Below, in pieces: positions 45,943-54,809 of a stretch of 64,000 nucleotides of DNA. The stretch's first letter is position 1; each line of letters begins with the position of its first letter. The notes beneath the pieces are model-generated. The model saw nothing but the letters and a program-made list of their open reading frames with translations. It did not search any database and was not told where the DNA came from. Both the position numbers and the translations under genes were made by a program. The DNA comes from Gallaecimonas xiamenensis 3-C-1 (GTDB lineage: Bacteria > Pseudomonadota > Gammaproteobacteria > Enterobacterales > Gallaecimonadaceae). The DNA is taken from NCBI RefSeq assembly GCF_000299915.1, contig NZ_AMRI01000018.1:24016-88015 (forward strand), written 5' to 3'.

Positions 45943-48180
45943 ATGGGAGTCCAAGAACCGCGTTGCAGTGACGAAATTTACCTGGACGCCAACGCCACCA
46001 CACCGGTGTTGCCCGCCGCCGTCGGCGCGGTCCAGGAAGTCATGCAGGAGCTGTACGGTAACCCCAGCTCCACCCATATCACCGGCCTGCGCGCCCGCCA
46101 TCTGATGGAAAGCACCCGCCAATTGGCCCGCCAGGTACTGGGTACCGACAGCGGCCACCTTATCTTTACCTCCGGTGCCACAGAAGGGATCCAGACCGCC
46201 GTGGTCTCGGCCCTTTCTGCCATCCAAAAGGACAGCAACAGGCTCAACAAGCCCCGTAAGCTCTTGCTCTATGGCGCTACCGAGCACAAGGCCGTCCCCA
46301 ACAGCCTCAAGCACTGGAACGCCCTGCTGGGCATTGATGCCGAGCTGCTGGCCATACCGGTCAACCACCAGGGGCTGCTGGACCTGGCCTTTATCCGCGA
46401 CCACGCCGCCGACGCCCTGATGATCTGCACCATGGCGGTCAACAACGAAACCGGCGCACGCCAAGACCTGAGGGCCATAGAGGAGGCTATCCGTAGCCAA
46501 AATCCCCAGTGCCTTTGGATGGTCGATTGTGTACAGGCCCTGGGTAAAATGCCCCTGGCCTTGAGTGCCAGCACCATAGACTATGCCCCCTTCTCCGGGC
46601 ACAAGCTCTACGCCATGAAAGGCATAGGCATGCTCTACGTGAGGGACGAGGCCCCTTTCTCCCCCTTTATCGCCGGTGGCGGCCAGGAAAAAGGCCTGCG
46701 CTCAGGCACCGAAAACCTGCCCGGCATCGCCTCCCTAAAACCCATTCTCGAGGCCCTGCTGGACCCAGAGCATCAGTGTTTTAGAAGCCTCGACACCCTG
46801 GTGGCCTTTCGCGCCCAGCTGGCGGCCACCCTCAAAGACGCCTTCCCCGGCCTGGTCTTTAACAACGACTTTGGGGTCAGCGTGCCCACCACCCTCAACT
46901 TTGCCATTGAGGGTTTTGCCTCCAAGGAACTGCTGGATCTGTTCGATGCCGCCAATATACGCGTGTCCAGCGGGTCGGCCTGTTCCTCCGGCGCCAGCCG
47001 CTCCTTTGTGCTGGACGCCATGGGCCTGCCGGCCTGGCAAAGCGAAGCGGCCATTCGCCTGTCCTTTGGGCCTGCCATGACCCAGGCTGAGCTGGATGCG
47101 GCCTGCGATCGCATCCGCCAGGCCGCCGACGCCTTGAAGTTTTCCTGCCGCCATCCCCAACAGTTGCGTCCCGAGCAGGCCCTCAAAGGCCTGGTACAGC
47201 TCAAAAGCGGCGCCGACTGCTGCTACCTTCTGGTGGCAGGCCATAAGGCGGTGATCATCGACCCGGTGGCTCCCCTGGTGGAACGCCTGGTACAAACCAT
47301 GAGTTGCCAACACCTTGAGGTCATGGCCATCCTCGACACCCACGGCCATGCCGACCATCAAAGCGCCGCCGCCACCCTGCGCCAGCGCCTGGGCTTGACC
47401 GATGCCGAGTTGGATCCCCTGGGCTGGCCGGCGGCAGCCCCGCAAGGCCCCCTTGCCCTGCCCTGCCTGAGCCTGGGTGAACTGACCCTGAGCCGCATGG
47501 CCACCCCTGGGCACACCGGTGACGCCATAGCCCTGCTGCTGGCCAAAGGCGATACCATCCAGGCCGCTTTTGTGGGGGACACCGTGCTGCACGGTGGCCT
47601 TGGCCGTACCGACTTTGCCAGCTCTGACGCCACGGCCCTTTACAGCAGCCTAAGGGCCCTTGCCCAAAAGGTACCGGCCAAGGCACTGCTGCTACCGGCC
47701 CATGACTACCACAACCTGCTCTTTACCTCTTTTGAAGCCGAGCAGCGCAACAATCCGCTGCTGGCCGACGCCCTGTCACTGGTAGCGACCATGGATGCGG
47801 CCGCCTTTGCCGCCCGTAAAACCGCCCTTGACCAGGCCCTGGCCTGCCCCCAGGGAGCCAGTGAGATCCGCTGCGGCGTTACCCTAGGTGAGCTGCACCT
47901 CAGGCCCGAACAGGAACTGCAGGTAGCGGACCTGGCCCGCTTCGAGGCGCCGCACCTTATCGACGTCAGGGAAAGCCACGAACACCACCTGCAGCATCTG
48001 GGTAACGATGACAGCGCCCCCCTGTCCCGCCTGGCCCAATACCTGCTAGACCATGAGGACGATGCGCCCCTGATTTGTTATTGCCGCAGCGGTTCGCGCT
48101 CTCAGGTGGCGGCCGCCGCCTTGAGCCGGTTGGGGCGCCAGGCCTACCACCTCAAAGGAGGGGTGGCCCTCAGCCGCTGA
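45943..48180 (+). CDS. Triple fusion: cysteine desulfurase + persulfide-dioxygenase-like MBL + rhodanese
   Basis: 745 residues from ATG 45943 (AGGAG 7 bases upstream). An upstream TTG start would overlap the operators. Domain 1 (about 10-400) is a class V PLP enzyme of NifS/IscS type: PLP Lys221 in SGHKLYAMKGIG and catalytic Cys347 in SSGSACSSG. Domain 2 (about 415-640) is a metallo-beta-lactamase fold like ETHE1/Blh persulfide dioxygenases: His467, His469, Asp471 and His472 in THGHADH, His524 in TPGHTGD, Asp546 in FVGDTVLHGGLGRTDF, and His587. Domain 3 (about 660-745) is a rhodanese with Cys714 in CRSGSR. Together these could release sulfur from cysteine as persulfide, oxidise it to sulfite and transfer sulfane sulfur. 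Physical fusion of the three is unusual; I have not seen an exact parallel, though individual pairs are known. Confidence 0.9.
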   Translation: MGVQEPRCSDEIYLDANATTPVLPAAVGAVQEVMQELYGNPSSTHITGLRARHLMESTRQLARQVLGTDSGHLIFTSGATEGIQTAVVSALSAIQKDSNRLNKPRKLLLYGATEHKAVPNSLKHWNALLGIDAELLAIPVNHQGLLDLAFIRDHAADALMICTMAVNNETGARQDLRAIEEAIRSQNPQCLWMVDCVQALGKMPLALSASTIDYAPFSGHKLYAMKGIGMLYVRDEAPFSPFIAGGGQEKGLRSGTENLPGIASLKPILEALLDPEHQCFRSLDTLVAFRAQLAATLKDAFPGLVFNNDFGVSVPTTLNFAIEGFASKELLDLFDAANIRVSSGSACSSGASRSFVLDAMGLPAWQSEAAIRLSFGPAMTQAELDAACDRIRQAADALKFSCRHPQQLRPEQALKGLVQLKSGADCCYLLVAGHKAVIIDPVAPLVERLVQTMSCQHLEVMAILDTHGHADHQSAAATLRQRLGLTDAELDPLGWPAAAPQGPLALPCLSLGELTLSRMATPGHTGDAIALLLAKGDTIQAAFVGDTVLHGGLGRTDFASSDATALYSSLRALAQKVPAKALLLPAHDYHNLLFTSFEAEQRNNPLLADALSLVATMDAAAFAARKTALDQALACPQGASEIRCGVTLGELHLRPEQELQVADLARFEAPHLIDVRESHEHHLQHLGNDDSAPLSRLAQYLLDHEDDAPLICYCRSGSRSQVAAAALSRLGRQAYHLKGGVALSR

Positions 48181-48253
48181 GTATTCTGCCCTTGCGCCAG
48201 GGCCGGCCCCTGGCGAACAATGAAGGCAAACAACAACTGACAGGGTAAGAGGG

Positions 48254-48427
48254 ATGTTCGAACAGTTTGACCATGTGGTGCGGATAGTGGGTCTGGTACT
48301 GCTGGTGCTGGGGTGGCTGCTGAAAAGCCGCAACACCATGCTGGTGGGGGGCCTTTTGATCTACGGCGCCGAGTTCCTGGGTACCGAGCTGAGCGGGGCC
48401 ATCGACAAGGCCGCGCAGAAAGGTTGA
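48254..48427 (+). CDS. Small membrane protein, 57 residues
   Basis: A complete 58-codon frame with ATG 48254 and a GAGGG site close upstream. It starts MFEQFDHVVRIVG, has two hydrophobic stretches (LVLLVLGWLL and LVGGLLIYGAEFLG) separated by KSRNTM, and a polar C-terminus. It could form a two-helix hairpin in the membrane. It follows the sulfur-enzyme fusion by 73 bp on the same strand, so co-transcription is possible. I do not recognise the family. Confidence 0.6.
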   Translation: MFEQFDHVVRIVGLVLLVLGWLLKSRNTMLVGGLLIYGAEFLGTELSGAIDKAAQKG

Positions 48428-48456
48428 AAAAGGGCGCCTATGGCGCCCTTGTTGTT
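48426..48456. terminator. Terminator between the small membrane gene and the amidohydrolase
   Basis: Stem GGGCGCC-TAT-GGCGCCC with five A left of it. In the minus direction the stem is followed by five T, so it mainly ends the amidohydrolase gene; in the plus direction the tail TTGTTGTT is weaker. Confidence 0.75.
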
Positions 48457-50089
48457 ACTTGTCCTTACGGACATACACCGCTTGGCCGGCCAACCAGGTT
48501 TCCCTTGGCTGCATCTGCCAGATGGCCTGAGCCGGTATCTCGAAATAATCCTGGTCCAAGATCAGTAAGTCAGCCCACTGGCCCTTGGCCAGGCTGCCGG
48601 TAAAGCCTTCCATAAAGCCGGCGTAGGCCGCGCCCTGGGTAAAGAGGTAAAGGGCCTCTTCCCTGGTCAGGGCCTGGTCGCCATACCACCCCTTTTCGGG
48701 CTGGCCTTCATGGTCCTGGCGGGTCACCGCCGAATAGAGCCCGAAAAAGGGATTGGGGCTTTCCACCGGGAAATCCGAGCCCGCCGCCAGTTTCACCTTG
48801 GCGTCCAGCAGGCGGCGCCAGGCGTAGGCCCCTTCCATGCGGGTCTTACCCAGTCGCTTCTCGGCCATGTTCATGTCGGAGGTGGCATGGGTGGGTTGGA
48901 AAGAAGCGATGATCCCCAGCTTGGCTAAGCGGGGGATATCGGCCGGCTGCAGTACCTGGGCATGTTCGATGCGATTGCGCCGCCCGTCCCGCAGGGCTTT
49001 GGGGAAGCTGGCAAAAGCCTCCAGCACCCTGTGGTTACCGGCGTCCCCTATGGCATGGACATTGACCTGAAAGCCAGCCTCGGCGGCCGCCCTCATACGC
49101 TTTTCCAGCTCGCCTGGGGCAAAGATCATCAAACCCTTGTGACCGGGCCTGTCGCTGTAGTCCTCGGTCAAGGCGGCACCTCGGCTGCCAAGGGCACCGT
49201 CGGCATAGAGCTTCACCGCCCTGGCGGCAAGCTTGTCATCAAACTGCCACGCTTGAGGCCCGCCGGCAGCAGCCCAGGTCTGAGGGCTGGCATCGAGCAT
49301 CACGTAGATGCGGCTGGTCAGTTTGGCCTGGTTGGCCTGGTAAAGTTGCCAGGTGGCCAAATCCACCCCGGCGTCCTGTACCGAGGTCAGGCCGACCTTG
49401 GCCAGAGTGGCCAAGGCTGCGTCAAGCGCCTGCTGCTGCTCGGCAGCATTGGGGCTCGGCAGGGTCGCCGTCATCAACCCCATAGCATTGTCGATAAGGA
49501 TACCGGTGGGCTGGCCGTCACGGGTTTTGACGATCTGGCCTCCTTCTGGTGCCAGGGTCTGGGCACTGATACCAGCTTTTTTCATGGCCGCCTCGTTGGC
49601 CCAACCAGCATGGCCGTCCACCCGGGTCAGCCAGACAGGGCGACCATCGGCCACTAGGGCCAGATCGGACGCAGAAGGCAGGCGTTTGTCGGGCCACAAT
49701 TCCTGGTTCCAGCCACGGCCTTGTATCCAGGGCAGATCCGGGTGTTTTTTGGCAAAGCGCGACACCCTGGCCAGGGCCTCGGCCAGGGTCTTGGCACCGG
49801 CCAGGTCCACGTTCAGGCTGGCCTGCCCCAGGCCCATGACATGGCCGTGGGCGTCTATCAGGCCAGGAATGACCGTCTTGCCTTCCAGGTCACGAACCTG
49901 TGCCCCCTCGGGGATAGCCAGCTCAGGACCGCCCCTTGCCACCACCTTGCCCTGGTCAATCACCAAGCGGCTGAAAGTGACCAGTTTGTCTCCTTCCCAG
50001 CCATACCCCTTGATATCGTCAAGCACCACTGATTGCGCTGCTGCCGTACTCGACACCAGCGCCAGGGTTGCCACCAACTGACGTAACAT
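48455..50089 (-). CDS. Secreted amidohydrolase, YtcJ-like (amidohydrolase 3)
   Basis: 544 residues. A signal peptide (LVATLALVSSTAAAQ) indicates export to the periplasm. The metal-dependent hydrolase fold shows VIPGLIDAHGHVMGLG near the start, TRVDGHAGWANE, FQVNVHAIGDAGN, RIEHAQVLQPADI and AAGSDFPVESPNPFFGLY. These are the His, His, His, Asp ligands of the amidohydrolase-3 type. Known relatives act on N-substituted amides or cyclic ureas, but the substrate is not predictable. AAGGAG precedes the ATG. Confidence 0.92.
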   Translation of the reverse strand: MLRQLVATLALVSSTAAAQSVVLDDIKGYGWEGDKLVTFSRLVIDQGKVVARGGPELAIPEGAQVRDLEGKTVIPGLIDAHGHVMGLGQASLNVDLAGAKTLAEALARVSRFAKKHPDLPWIQGRGWNQELWPDKRLPSASDLALVADGRPVWLTRVDGHAGWANEAAMKKAGISAQTLAPEGGQIVKTRDGQPTGILIDNAMGLMTATLPSPNAAEQQQALDAALATLAKVGLTSVQDAGVDLATWQLYQANQAKLTSRIYVMLDASPQTWAAAGGPQAWQFDDKLAARAVKLYADGALGSRGAALTEDYSDRPGHKGLMIFAPGELEKRMRAAAEAGFQVNVHAIGDAGNHRVLEAFASFPKALRDGRRNRIEHAQVLQPADIPRLAKLGIIASFQPTHATSDMNMAEKRLGKTRMEGAYAWRRLLDAKVKLAAGSDFPVESPNPFFGLYSAVTRQDHEGQPEKGWYGDQALTREEALYLFTQGAAYAGFMEGFTGSLAKGQWADLLILDQDYFEIPAQAIWQMQPRETWLAGQAVYVRKDK

Positions 50090-50098
50090 CCGGACTCC

Positions 50099-50395
50099 TT
50101 ACAAACCAGGCCACAATGCCCGGCGCAAATTAACACGCCCGCTGCGGGTCAGCGGTACGCCTTCGGCCAAAAGCCGTTGATGCTGGATAAGATGCCCCTG
50201 GCTGTCTCTGACAGAGCAGGCACCCTGGGCATTCACCACCCTGTGCCAGGGCAACTCTGGGGGGCACTGCCCCATATAACGCCCGACCAACCTTGGATTC
50301 CAACCCAATATGGAGGCCAACTGGCCATAAGTGGCCACCTGGCCTTCAGGGATCAGGGCCACCAAGGTGTAAAGGCGGGCTGGATTGGTACTCAT
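50099..50395 (-). CDS. atl: Alkyltransferase-like (ATL) protein
   Basis: 98 residues from the ATG at 50395; a TTG seven codons upstream is an alternative. MGMT-like DNA-binding domain, IPEGQVATYGQLASILGWNPRLVGRYMGQCPPELPWHRVV. The methyltransferase Cys in PCHRV is replaced by Trp (PWHRV), so it cannot repair DNA itself; ATL proteins bind O6-alkylguanine and hand it to nucleotide excision repair. mfd is present elsewhere in the window. Confidence 0.93.
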   Translation of the reverse strand: MSTNPARLYTLVALIPEGQVATYGQLASILGWNPRLVGRYMGQCPPELPWHRVVNAQGACSVRDSQGHLIQHQRLLAEGVPLTRSGRVNLRRALWPGL

Positions 50396-50445
50396 GATAG
50401 GGCAGGTCACTCCCAAGACACAGGGTTTTGCCCGCCTTTGGAAGC

Positions 50446-50468
50446 GGGCGGTGCCGTTGGCACCGCCC
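50446..50468. repeat. Perfect 10-bp inverted repeat
   Basis: GGGCGGTGCC-GTT-GGCACCGCCC, followed on the plus strand by TGCCTTTATTTTT. It is 5 bp past the stop of the minus-strand lipoprotein gene. It lacks a T run in the minus direction, so it is not a standard terminator for that gene; it may be an RNA-stabilising hairpin. Confidence 0.7.
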
Positions 50469-50473
50469 TGCCT

Positions 50474-51628
50474 TTATTTTTCGAGGTAGGACTGGCCGGC
50501 ACAGAAATGCTCCACACAGGGGCTGGCAAAACGTTTCTCCAGGCTCTGCAGAGTAGCAATCTTCTGTGGGGTATCCAATGACAGCAGGGTCACGGCGGCG
50601 TCCTGCACACCGTCAAGGCGCACATGCACCGGAATGACGGTACGCTCGCCCTGGCCCAGTTCGGCCATCACTTCCCTGGCCTGGCCGCAACTGAACACGT
50701 ACTGGCCCTGGAACTGCTGGCGGCTGGCCGACCAGTAATTCCATTGCATTTCAAAGCTGTCTTCCCGGTAAGCACACCAGTACTGGGTTAGTGACACCAT
50801 CTGGCCCAGGTGGTAATCCTTGGCGCGCACCCCGGGTAGTACCGTCATGTTGACGTTGCGGGTCGCTACCTGGAAGGTGCCCATGTTCATGCCCTTGTGA
50901 CGGGACTTGGACACCCCCACATATTCCGGGGTTTGCCACTGATCTGAACCGGCCGGGGCCAGGCGCTCGCGGCGCACCGGCTCGCCCTGGACAGGAGGCT
51001 GAGGCACCACCGGTTTGACCGGATCAGGCAAGGCCGCCACTAAGACCGGCGGCTTTTCCCCTCGCAGCAGCATGCCGGAGCGATCCTTTAGGAGGTCAAA
51101 GCGGGTCTTGATGCTGTCAATCTTGGATACCGGCAAGGCCGAGCGTTGGCCGTTTTTGACATAGGTCTGGAAGGCGATGGTGCCGTATTCATCCAGGTAG
51201 AGGTCGATGTCCTGCTCGTCGATGCGCTGGCTGCCGTCCGGCAGGGCCAGGCGCCAGTCGGCGTCTTCTTCGTAACCGAACAGGTTATTGTCATCCACGA
51301 AGTAATAATGCTCGCCGTAGCCCCCCTCCCCCGCTTCCAGGCGCTCTTTGATGTATCTGAGTTCGCCCTTGTCGAAGTAGGCCACGTAGCTGGCGGTACC
51401 GTAGTTGTCCTTTAATTCCCCCGCCACCTTGGTCATGTCCTCGGTGTGGGCCAAGATCCAATCGCGCCTGTTATCCAGGGCCTGCTGGATCTCCGGTGAC
51501 GGCAACCGTACGTCCACGGTTCTCTCCGTCGCGACAGGCACGGGGGCCTGAGTGGTGGGCGTGGTCTTGGCACAGCCAGTCAATGCCAAGGATGCCAGCA
51601 ACACCGTCCCGAATGTCTTATTGTGCAT
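50474..51628 (-). CDS. Lipoprotein, unknown function
   Basis: 384 residues from ATG 51628. A signal peptide with lipobox SLALTGCAK (Cys at about residue 19) and a long Pro/Thr-rich linker, then a folded region. Segments RRDWILAHTEDMTKVAGELKDNYG and YYFVDDNNLFGYEEDADWRLALPDGSQ suggest a beta-rich domain, and a Pro-rich middle (about 210-240) separates it from a C-terminal domain with Cys-containing GQYVFSCGQAREVMAELGQGE. I do not recognise the family. A terminator lies upstream. Confidence 0.75.
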   Translation of the reverse strand: MHNKTFGTVLLASLALTGCAKTTPTTQAPVPVATERTVDVRLPSPEIQQALDNRRDWILAHTEDMTKVAGELKDNYGTASYVAYFDKGELRYIKERLEAGEGGYGEHYYFVDDNNLFGYEEDADWRLALPDGSQRIDEQDIDLYLDEYGTIAFQTYVKNGQRSALPVSKIDSIKTRFDLLKDRSGMLLRGEKPPVLVAALPDPVKPVVPQPPVQGEPVRRERLAPAGSDQWQTPEYVGVSKSRHKGMNMGTFQVATRNVNMTVLPGVRAKDYHLGQMVSLTQYWCAYREDSFEMQWNYWSASRQQFQGQYVFSCGQAREVMAELGQGERTVIPVHVRLDGVQDAAVTLLSLDTPQKIATLQSLEKRFASPCVEHFCAGQSYLEK

Positions 51629-51673
51629 TGTGCTTATTCTCAGTTGCGGCAAACAAGGTTGTATTTTTTTGTT

Positions 51674-51705
51674 AAAAAAAGGATAGCAAACGCTATCCCT
51701 TTTTG
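51674..51705 (-). terminator. Terminator of the M16 peptidase operon
   Basis: Stem GGATAGC-AAAC-GCTATCC with seven A on the left, i.e. seven T in the minus direction, and five T on the right. It ends the minus-strand M16 operon. Confidence 0.92.
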
Positions 51706-51725
51706 TATTGCCTTACAAGGTCTTA

Positions 51726-53102
51726 TCAAAAGCGGAAGTCGGTAGACTTGATATCCACTTCCGTAACCTCGCCGTACTGGGCGGCCAGGTCCCGCAAGGC
51801 ATCCGCCTTGCCTACCAGTACTAGCTGCAGCTGGTCTTTAGGGAAGGCCCTGGCGACCAAGGTCTTGGCACTGCTGAGGGTCAGGGCGTCCACCTGGGCG
51901 GCAAAATCGTCGATGCGCTCGGGGCCGTAACCATACAACGCCATGTTGCTCAGCGCCGCCGACAGCTGGCCGCTGGTTTCCAGACGCGGCGGGAACTGGC
52001 CTTTCACGTAAGCCTTGGCCGAGTCCAGGGTGGCCTGGTCCAGGCGGCCGTCAAACAGCCCCTGGTAGGTCTTGAGGGCAAGGTCGATGGCTTCCTTACT
52101 GGTGGCGGTCTTGGTGAAGGTAAAGATGCTGAAATCCCCCAGCTGACGCTGGCCGTCAAAGCCGGAGCGGGCCCCGTAGGTCAGGCCGGCTTTGACCCGC
52201 AAGGCGTCGTTGAGCCAGGAGGTAAAGCGCCCGCCAAGGACGGTGTTGAGCACCTGCACCTGGGTCCAATCGGGGTCGTTGGCCGCAATGCCGGGGCCGC
52301 CGATGATAAAGGTGGTCTCTATGGCATCACTCTTGTTGACCAGCAGCACCCTGGCCTTGGTGGGCGCCTTGGGAATGCCAAGCTTGATCTTCGGGCTTTC
52401 GCCCTTGGGCTGCCACTGGCCCAGGGCCTTTTGCAGGCTCTTGGCATAGCTGGCGGCTTCGAAGTCGCCGACGGCGCTGATCACCAGGTTTTGGGGGCGA
52501 TACCAGTCTTGGTAGAAGGCTTTGATGTCCGCCAACTCCAGGGCCTGCACCCCTTTCTCACTGCCCCCCACAGGATTGGCAAAGGGACTGTCCCCCCACA
52601 ACAGGCGGTTGAAATAAGGCGAAACCACCGCTTTGGGGCTTTCTCTTTCCTGGGCCAGGCTCGCCAGGCGGCGGGCTTTGAGATCGGCCACGTCTTTGGG
52701 GTCAAAGCGCGGTTGGGTCAGCACCTCGGCCAACAGCCCTATCATGGTGTCGCTGTCTTTTTTCAAGAAGCGGGCATGGATACGGGTGCCTTCGAGGCCG
52801 GGTTTGACATCCAGTTCGGCGCCCATGCTGTCGAGCAGGGCTTCCAAGGCCGCTTTATCGTGCTTTTTGGACCCCAGCAACAGGCTCTGGGCCGTCATCC
52901 AGGCCTGGCCTTCCTTGCGGTCATAAAGGGCCCCGGTTCTGACCAAAAGGTCAATATTGACCAGGGGCACCTCGTGCTGCTCCATCAGCTGCACCTGGGC
53001 GCCGTTTGGCCACTGGGCCTTGGTCACCTCAGGCAACTTGTAACCGGCAGCCATGGCCTTGGCGGACAGGGCCAGCCCCAGGGTAAAGGTCAGTGCTTTC
53101 AT
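51726..53102 (-). CDS. M16-family peptidase, catalytically inactive subunit
   Basis: 458 residues, signal peptide (FTLGLALSAKAMA), M16 (pitrilysin/insulinase-like) fold. The HXXEH motif is missing: where the active partner has LSHFFEHMMFNG this protein has QAWMTAQSLLLG, with Trp, Ala and Gln at the three ligand positions. C-terminal M16 half is conserved (FIIGGPGIAANDPDWTQVQVLNTVLGG). In two-gene M16 systems the inactive partner supplies the second half of the chamber. It overlaps the active gene by 4 bp. Confidence 0.93.
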   Translation of the reverse strand: MKALTFTLGLALSAKAMAAGYKLPEVTKAQWPNGAQVQLMEQHEVPLVNIDLLVRTGALYDRKEGQAWMTAQSLLLGSKKHDKAALEALLDSMGAELDVKPGLEGTRIHARFLKKDSDTMIGLLAEVLTQPRFDPKDVADLKARRLASLAQERESPKAVVSPYFNRLLWGDSPFANPVGGSEKGVQALELADIKAFYQDWYRPQNLVISAVGDFEAASYAKSLQKALGQWQPKGESPKIKLGIPKAPTKARVLLVNKSDAIETTFIIGGPGIAANDPDWTQVQVLNTVLGGRFTSWLNDALRVKAGLTYGARSGFDGQRQLGDFSIFTFTKTATSKEAIDLALKTYQGLFDGRLDQATLDSAKAYVKGQFPPRLETSGQLSAALSNMALYGYGPERIDDFAAQVDALTLSSAKTLVARAFPKDQLQLVLVGKADALRDLAAQYGEVTEVDIKSTDFRF

Positions 53103-54418
53103 TCCAGATCCTCCTTACTGCCCAATACCCCGACGGTACGGTTGGCCTTGGTCAGGTAGGCCTTGGCCACCCGCTGGATGTCAGCTGGGCTGACCTTGTC
53201 AAAATCCTGGCCCAGGGTGTAGAGCTTGCGATAGTCCCCGTAGTAAAGGGCGTAGGTGCCAAGGGCATTGGCCTTGCCATTGATGGTTTCAAGCTCCCCG
53301 TAACTTTGCATCAGCATCAGGTTACGGGCCTTATCCAGCTCCTGGACGCTGACCCCCTGGTCACGAATGCGGGCCACTTCCGCCAGCAGGCCTTTTTCCA
53401 GGGCTTGCTGGTCGGTACCTGGGGTGGCAACGGCGTAGAGGTAAAAGAGGTTGGGATCAAAAGTGTCCGGCAGATAGGCTTCAACATCCGTTGCCAGCTT
53501 CTGCTCGTCGATAAGGGCCTTTTTCAAGCGGCCGCTTTTACCGCCGGCCAGAATGCTCACCAGCAGTTGCAGGGCCGGGGTATCGGCGTCCTTGGTGGCG
53601 GGGACATGGTAGGCCACCATCAGGTTGGGGCTGGTCACCGACGCCTTATGGACATAGAGGCGGCGCTCCCCTTTCTGCTGGGGTTCCACCGTCACCACAG
53701 GCAATGGCGGCGCCTGGGCCGGTATGGGGGCAAAATAGCGCTTGGCCAGTTCTTTTACCTTGGCTGTGGTCACATCACCTGCCACCACTACCAGGGCGTT
53801 ATTGGGGGCATAATAGGTGCGGTGGTAGCTTTCCAGGTCCTCTTGGCGCCAGGCCTTGATATCGGACTCGTGGCCGATGACCGACCAGGAATAGGGGTGG
53901 GCGCGAAAAGCCACCCCTTTGACCTCTTCCGAGAGGGTGCGCCAGTTGGAGTTTTCAAGGCCGGTGGTGCGCTCTGAGGCCACCACTTCCCGTTCGGAGG
54001 CCACCCTTTTCGGGTCTATGGCCAGGTGGGCGATGCGGTCGGCTTCCAAGTCGAAGATGGTCTCCAGGCTTTGGGCAGGGAACCAGTCGGTATAAACGGT
54101 GACGTCTTCGCTGGTGTAGGCATTATTGGCGCCACCGGCCGCTTCCATCACCTTGTCGAACTGGCCCGGGCCGTATTTTTTGGCGCCGTTGAACATCATG
54201 TGTTCAAAAAAGTGGGACAGGCCGGTGATACCGGGCCTTTCATTGCGGGAACCCACTTTCCAGAACAGGTACATGTTGGCGTTGGGGATGGAATGGTCCT
54301 CCACCACCAGTACTTCCATACCGTTGTCCAGGGTGAAGCGGTTGACCTCTTCTGGCCCCGCCTGCACCTGGGTGGCCGCCAGGGACAATCCCAGCAGGCA
54401 TCCTAGTGACTTGCGCAT
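53099..54418 (-). CDS. M16-family zinc metallopeptidase, active subunit
   Basis: 439 residues with a signal peptide (LLGLSLAATQVQA). The inverted zinc motif HFFEH in GLSHFFEHMMFNG and the downstream REVVASERTTG Glu region are intact. C-terminal M16 half present. The periplasmic pair with the downstream inactive gene resembles other bacterial M16 pairs whose substrates are small peptides or signal fragments. AAGGAG precedes the ATG. Confidence 0.94.
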   Translation of the reverse strand: MRKSLGCLLGLSLAATQVQAGPEEVNRFTLDNGMEVLVVEDHSIPNANMYLFWKVGSRNERPGITGLSHFFEHMMFNGAKKYGPGQFDKVMEAAGGANNAYTSEDVTVYTDWFPAQSLETIFDLEADRIAHLAIDPKRVASEREVVASERTTGLENSNWRTLSEEVKGVAFRAHPYSWSVIGHESDIKAWRQEDLESYHRTYYAPNNALVVVAGDVTTAKVKELAKRYFAPIPAQAPPLPVVTVEPQQKGERRLYVHKASVTSPNLMVAYHVPATKDADTPALQLLVSILAGGKSGRLKKALIDEQKLATDVEAYLPDTFDPNLFYLYAVATPGTDQQALEKGLLAEVARIRDQGVSVQELDKARNLMLMQSYGELETINGKANALGTYALYYGDYRKLYTLGQDFDKVSPADIQRVAKAYLTKANRTVGVLGSKEDLE

Positions 54419-54533
54419 AGCAACACTCCTTGTGAAAACGCCTTACCATAACCAAGATGTCAGGTGCCTAAAAGCCAGACTGTGTTACCAAGAATGTCAG
54501 TGCTAAAGTGGTGCCAGATTGGGAGCTAACACT

Positions 54534-54809
54534 ATGAACAAGAAAATCTTCTTCCTTATTCCCCTGCTGCTGGCGGGCTGTTCTGCAACCCAGGGTGGCC
54601 GCGCCAGCTGTGCCAGTGAGCTGGACAGCGCCTGGCAGGAGCTGGACTTGGCCAAGGCCGAGGGCTTTGCCGGCACCGTCAGTTACACCAAGGCGGTGGG
54701 TCTGCTGTCCCTGGCCAAGGGTCAGCAGACCATAGAACGCTATGACTCTTGCCTGGAAAAGGCCCAGCGGGCCCGCTTCTACATAGCCCAGTCCCGCCAG
54801 GGGCAGTGA
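54534..54809 (+). CDS. Small lipoprotein
   Basis: 91 residues from ATG 54534 (GGGAG 8 bases upstream). Lipobox LLLAGCSATQ with the Cys at about residue 16. The mature part is helical, CASELDSAWQELDLAKAEGF and QQTIERYDSCLEKAQRARFYIAQ, with two Cys about 50 residues apart that could form a disulfide. The gene meets the HD-GYP gene tail to tail without any gap. Unknown function. Confidence 0.72.
   Translation: MNKKIFFLIPLLLAGCSATQGGRASCASELDSAWQELDLAKAEGFAGTVSYTKAVGLLSLAKGQQTIERYDSCLEKAQRARFYIAQSRQGQ

Noticed and set aside
50446..50468. A standard terminator for the minus-strand lipoprotein gene
   Set aside because: In the minus direction the stem is not followed by a T run; kept only as an inverted repeat.
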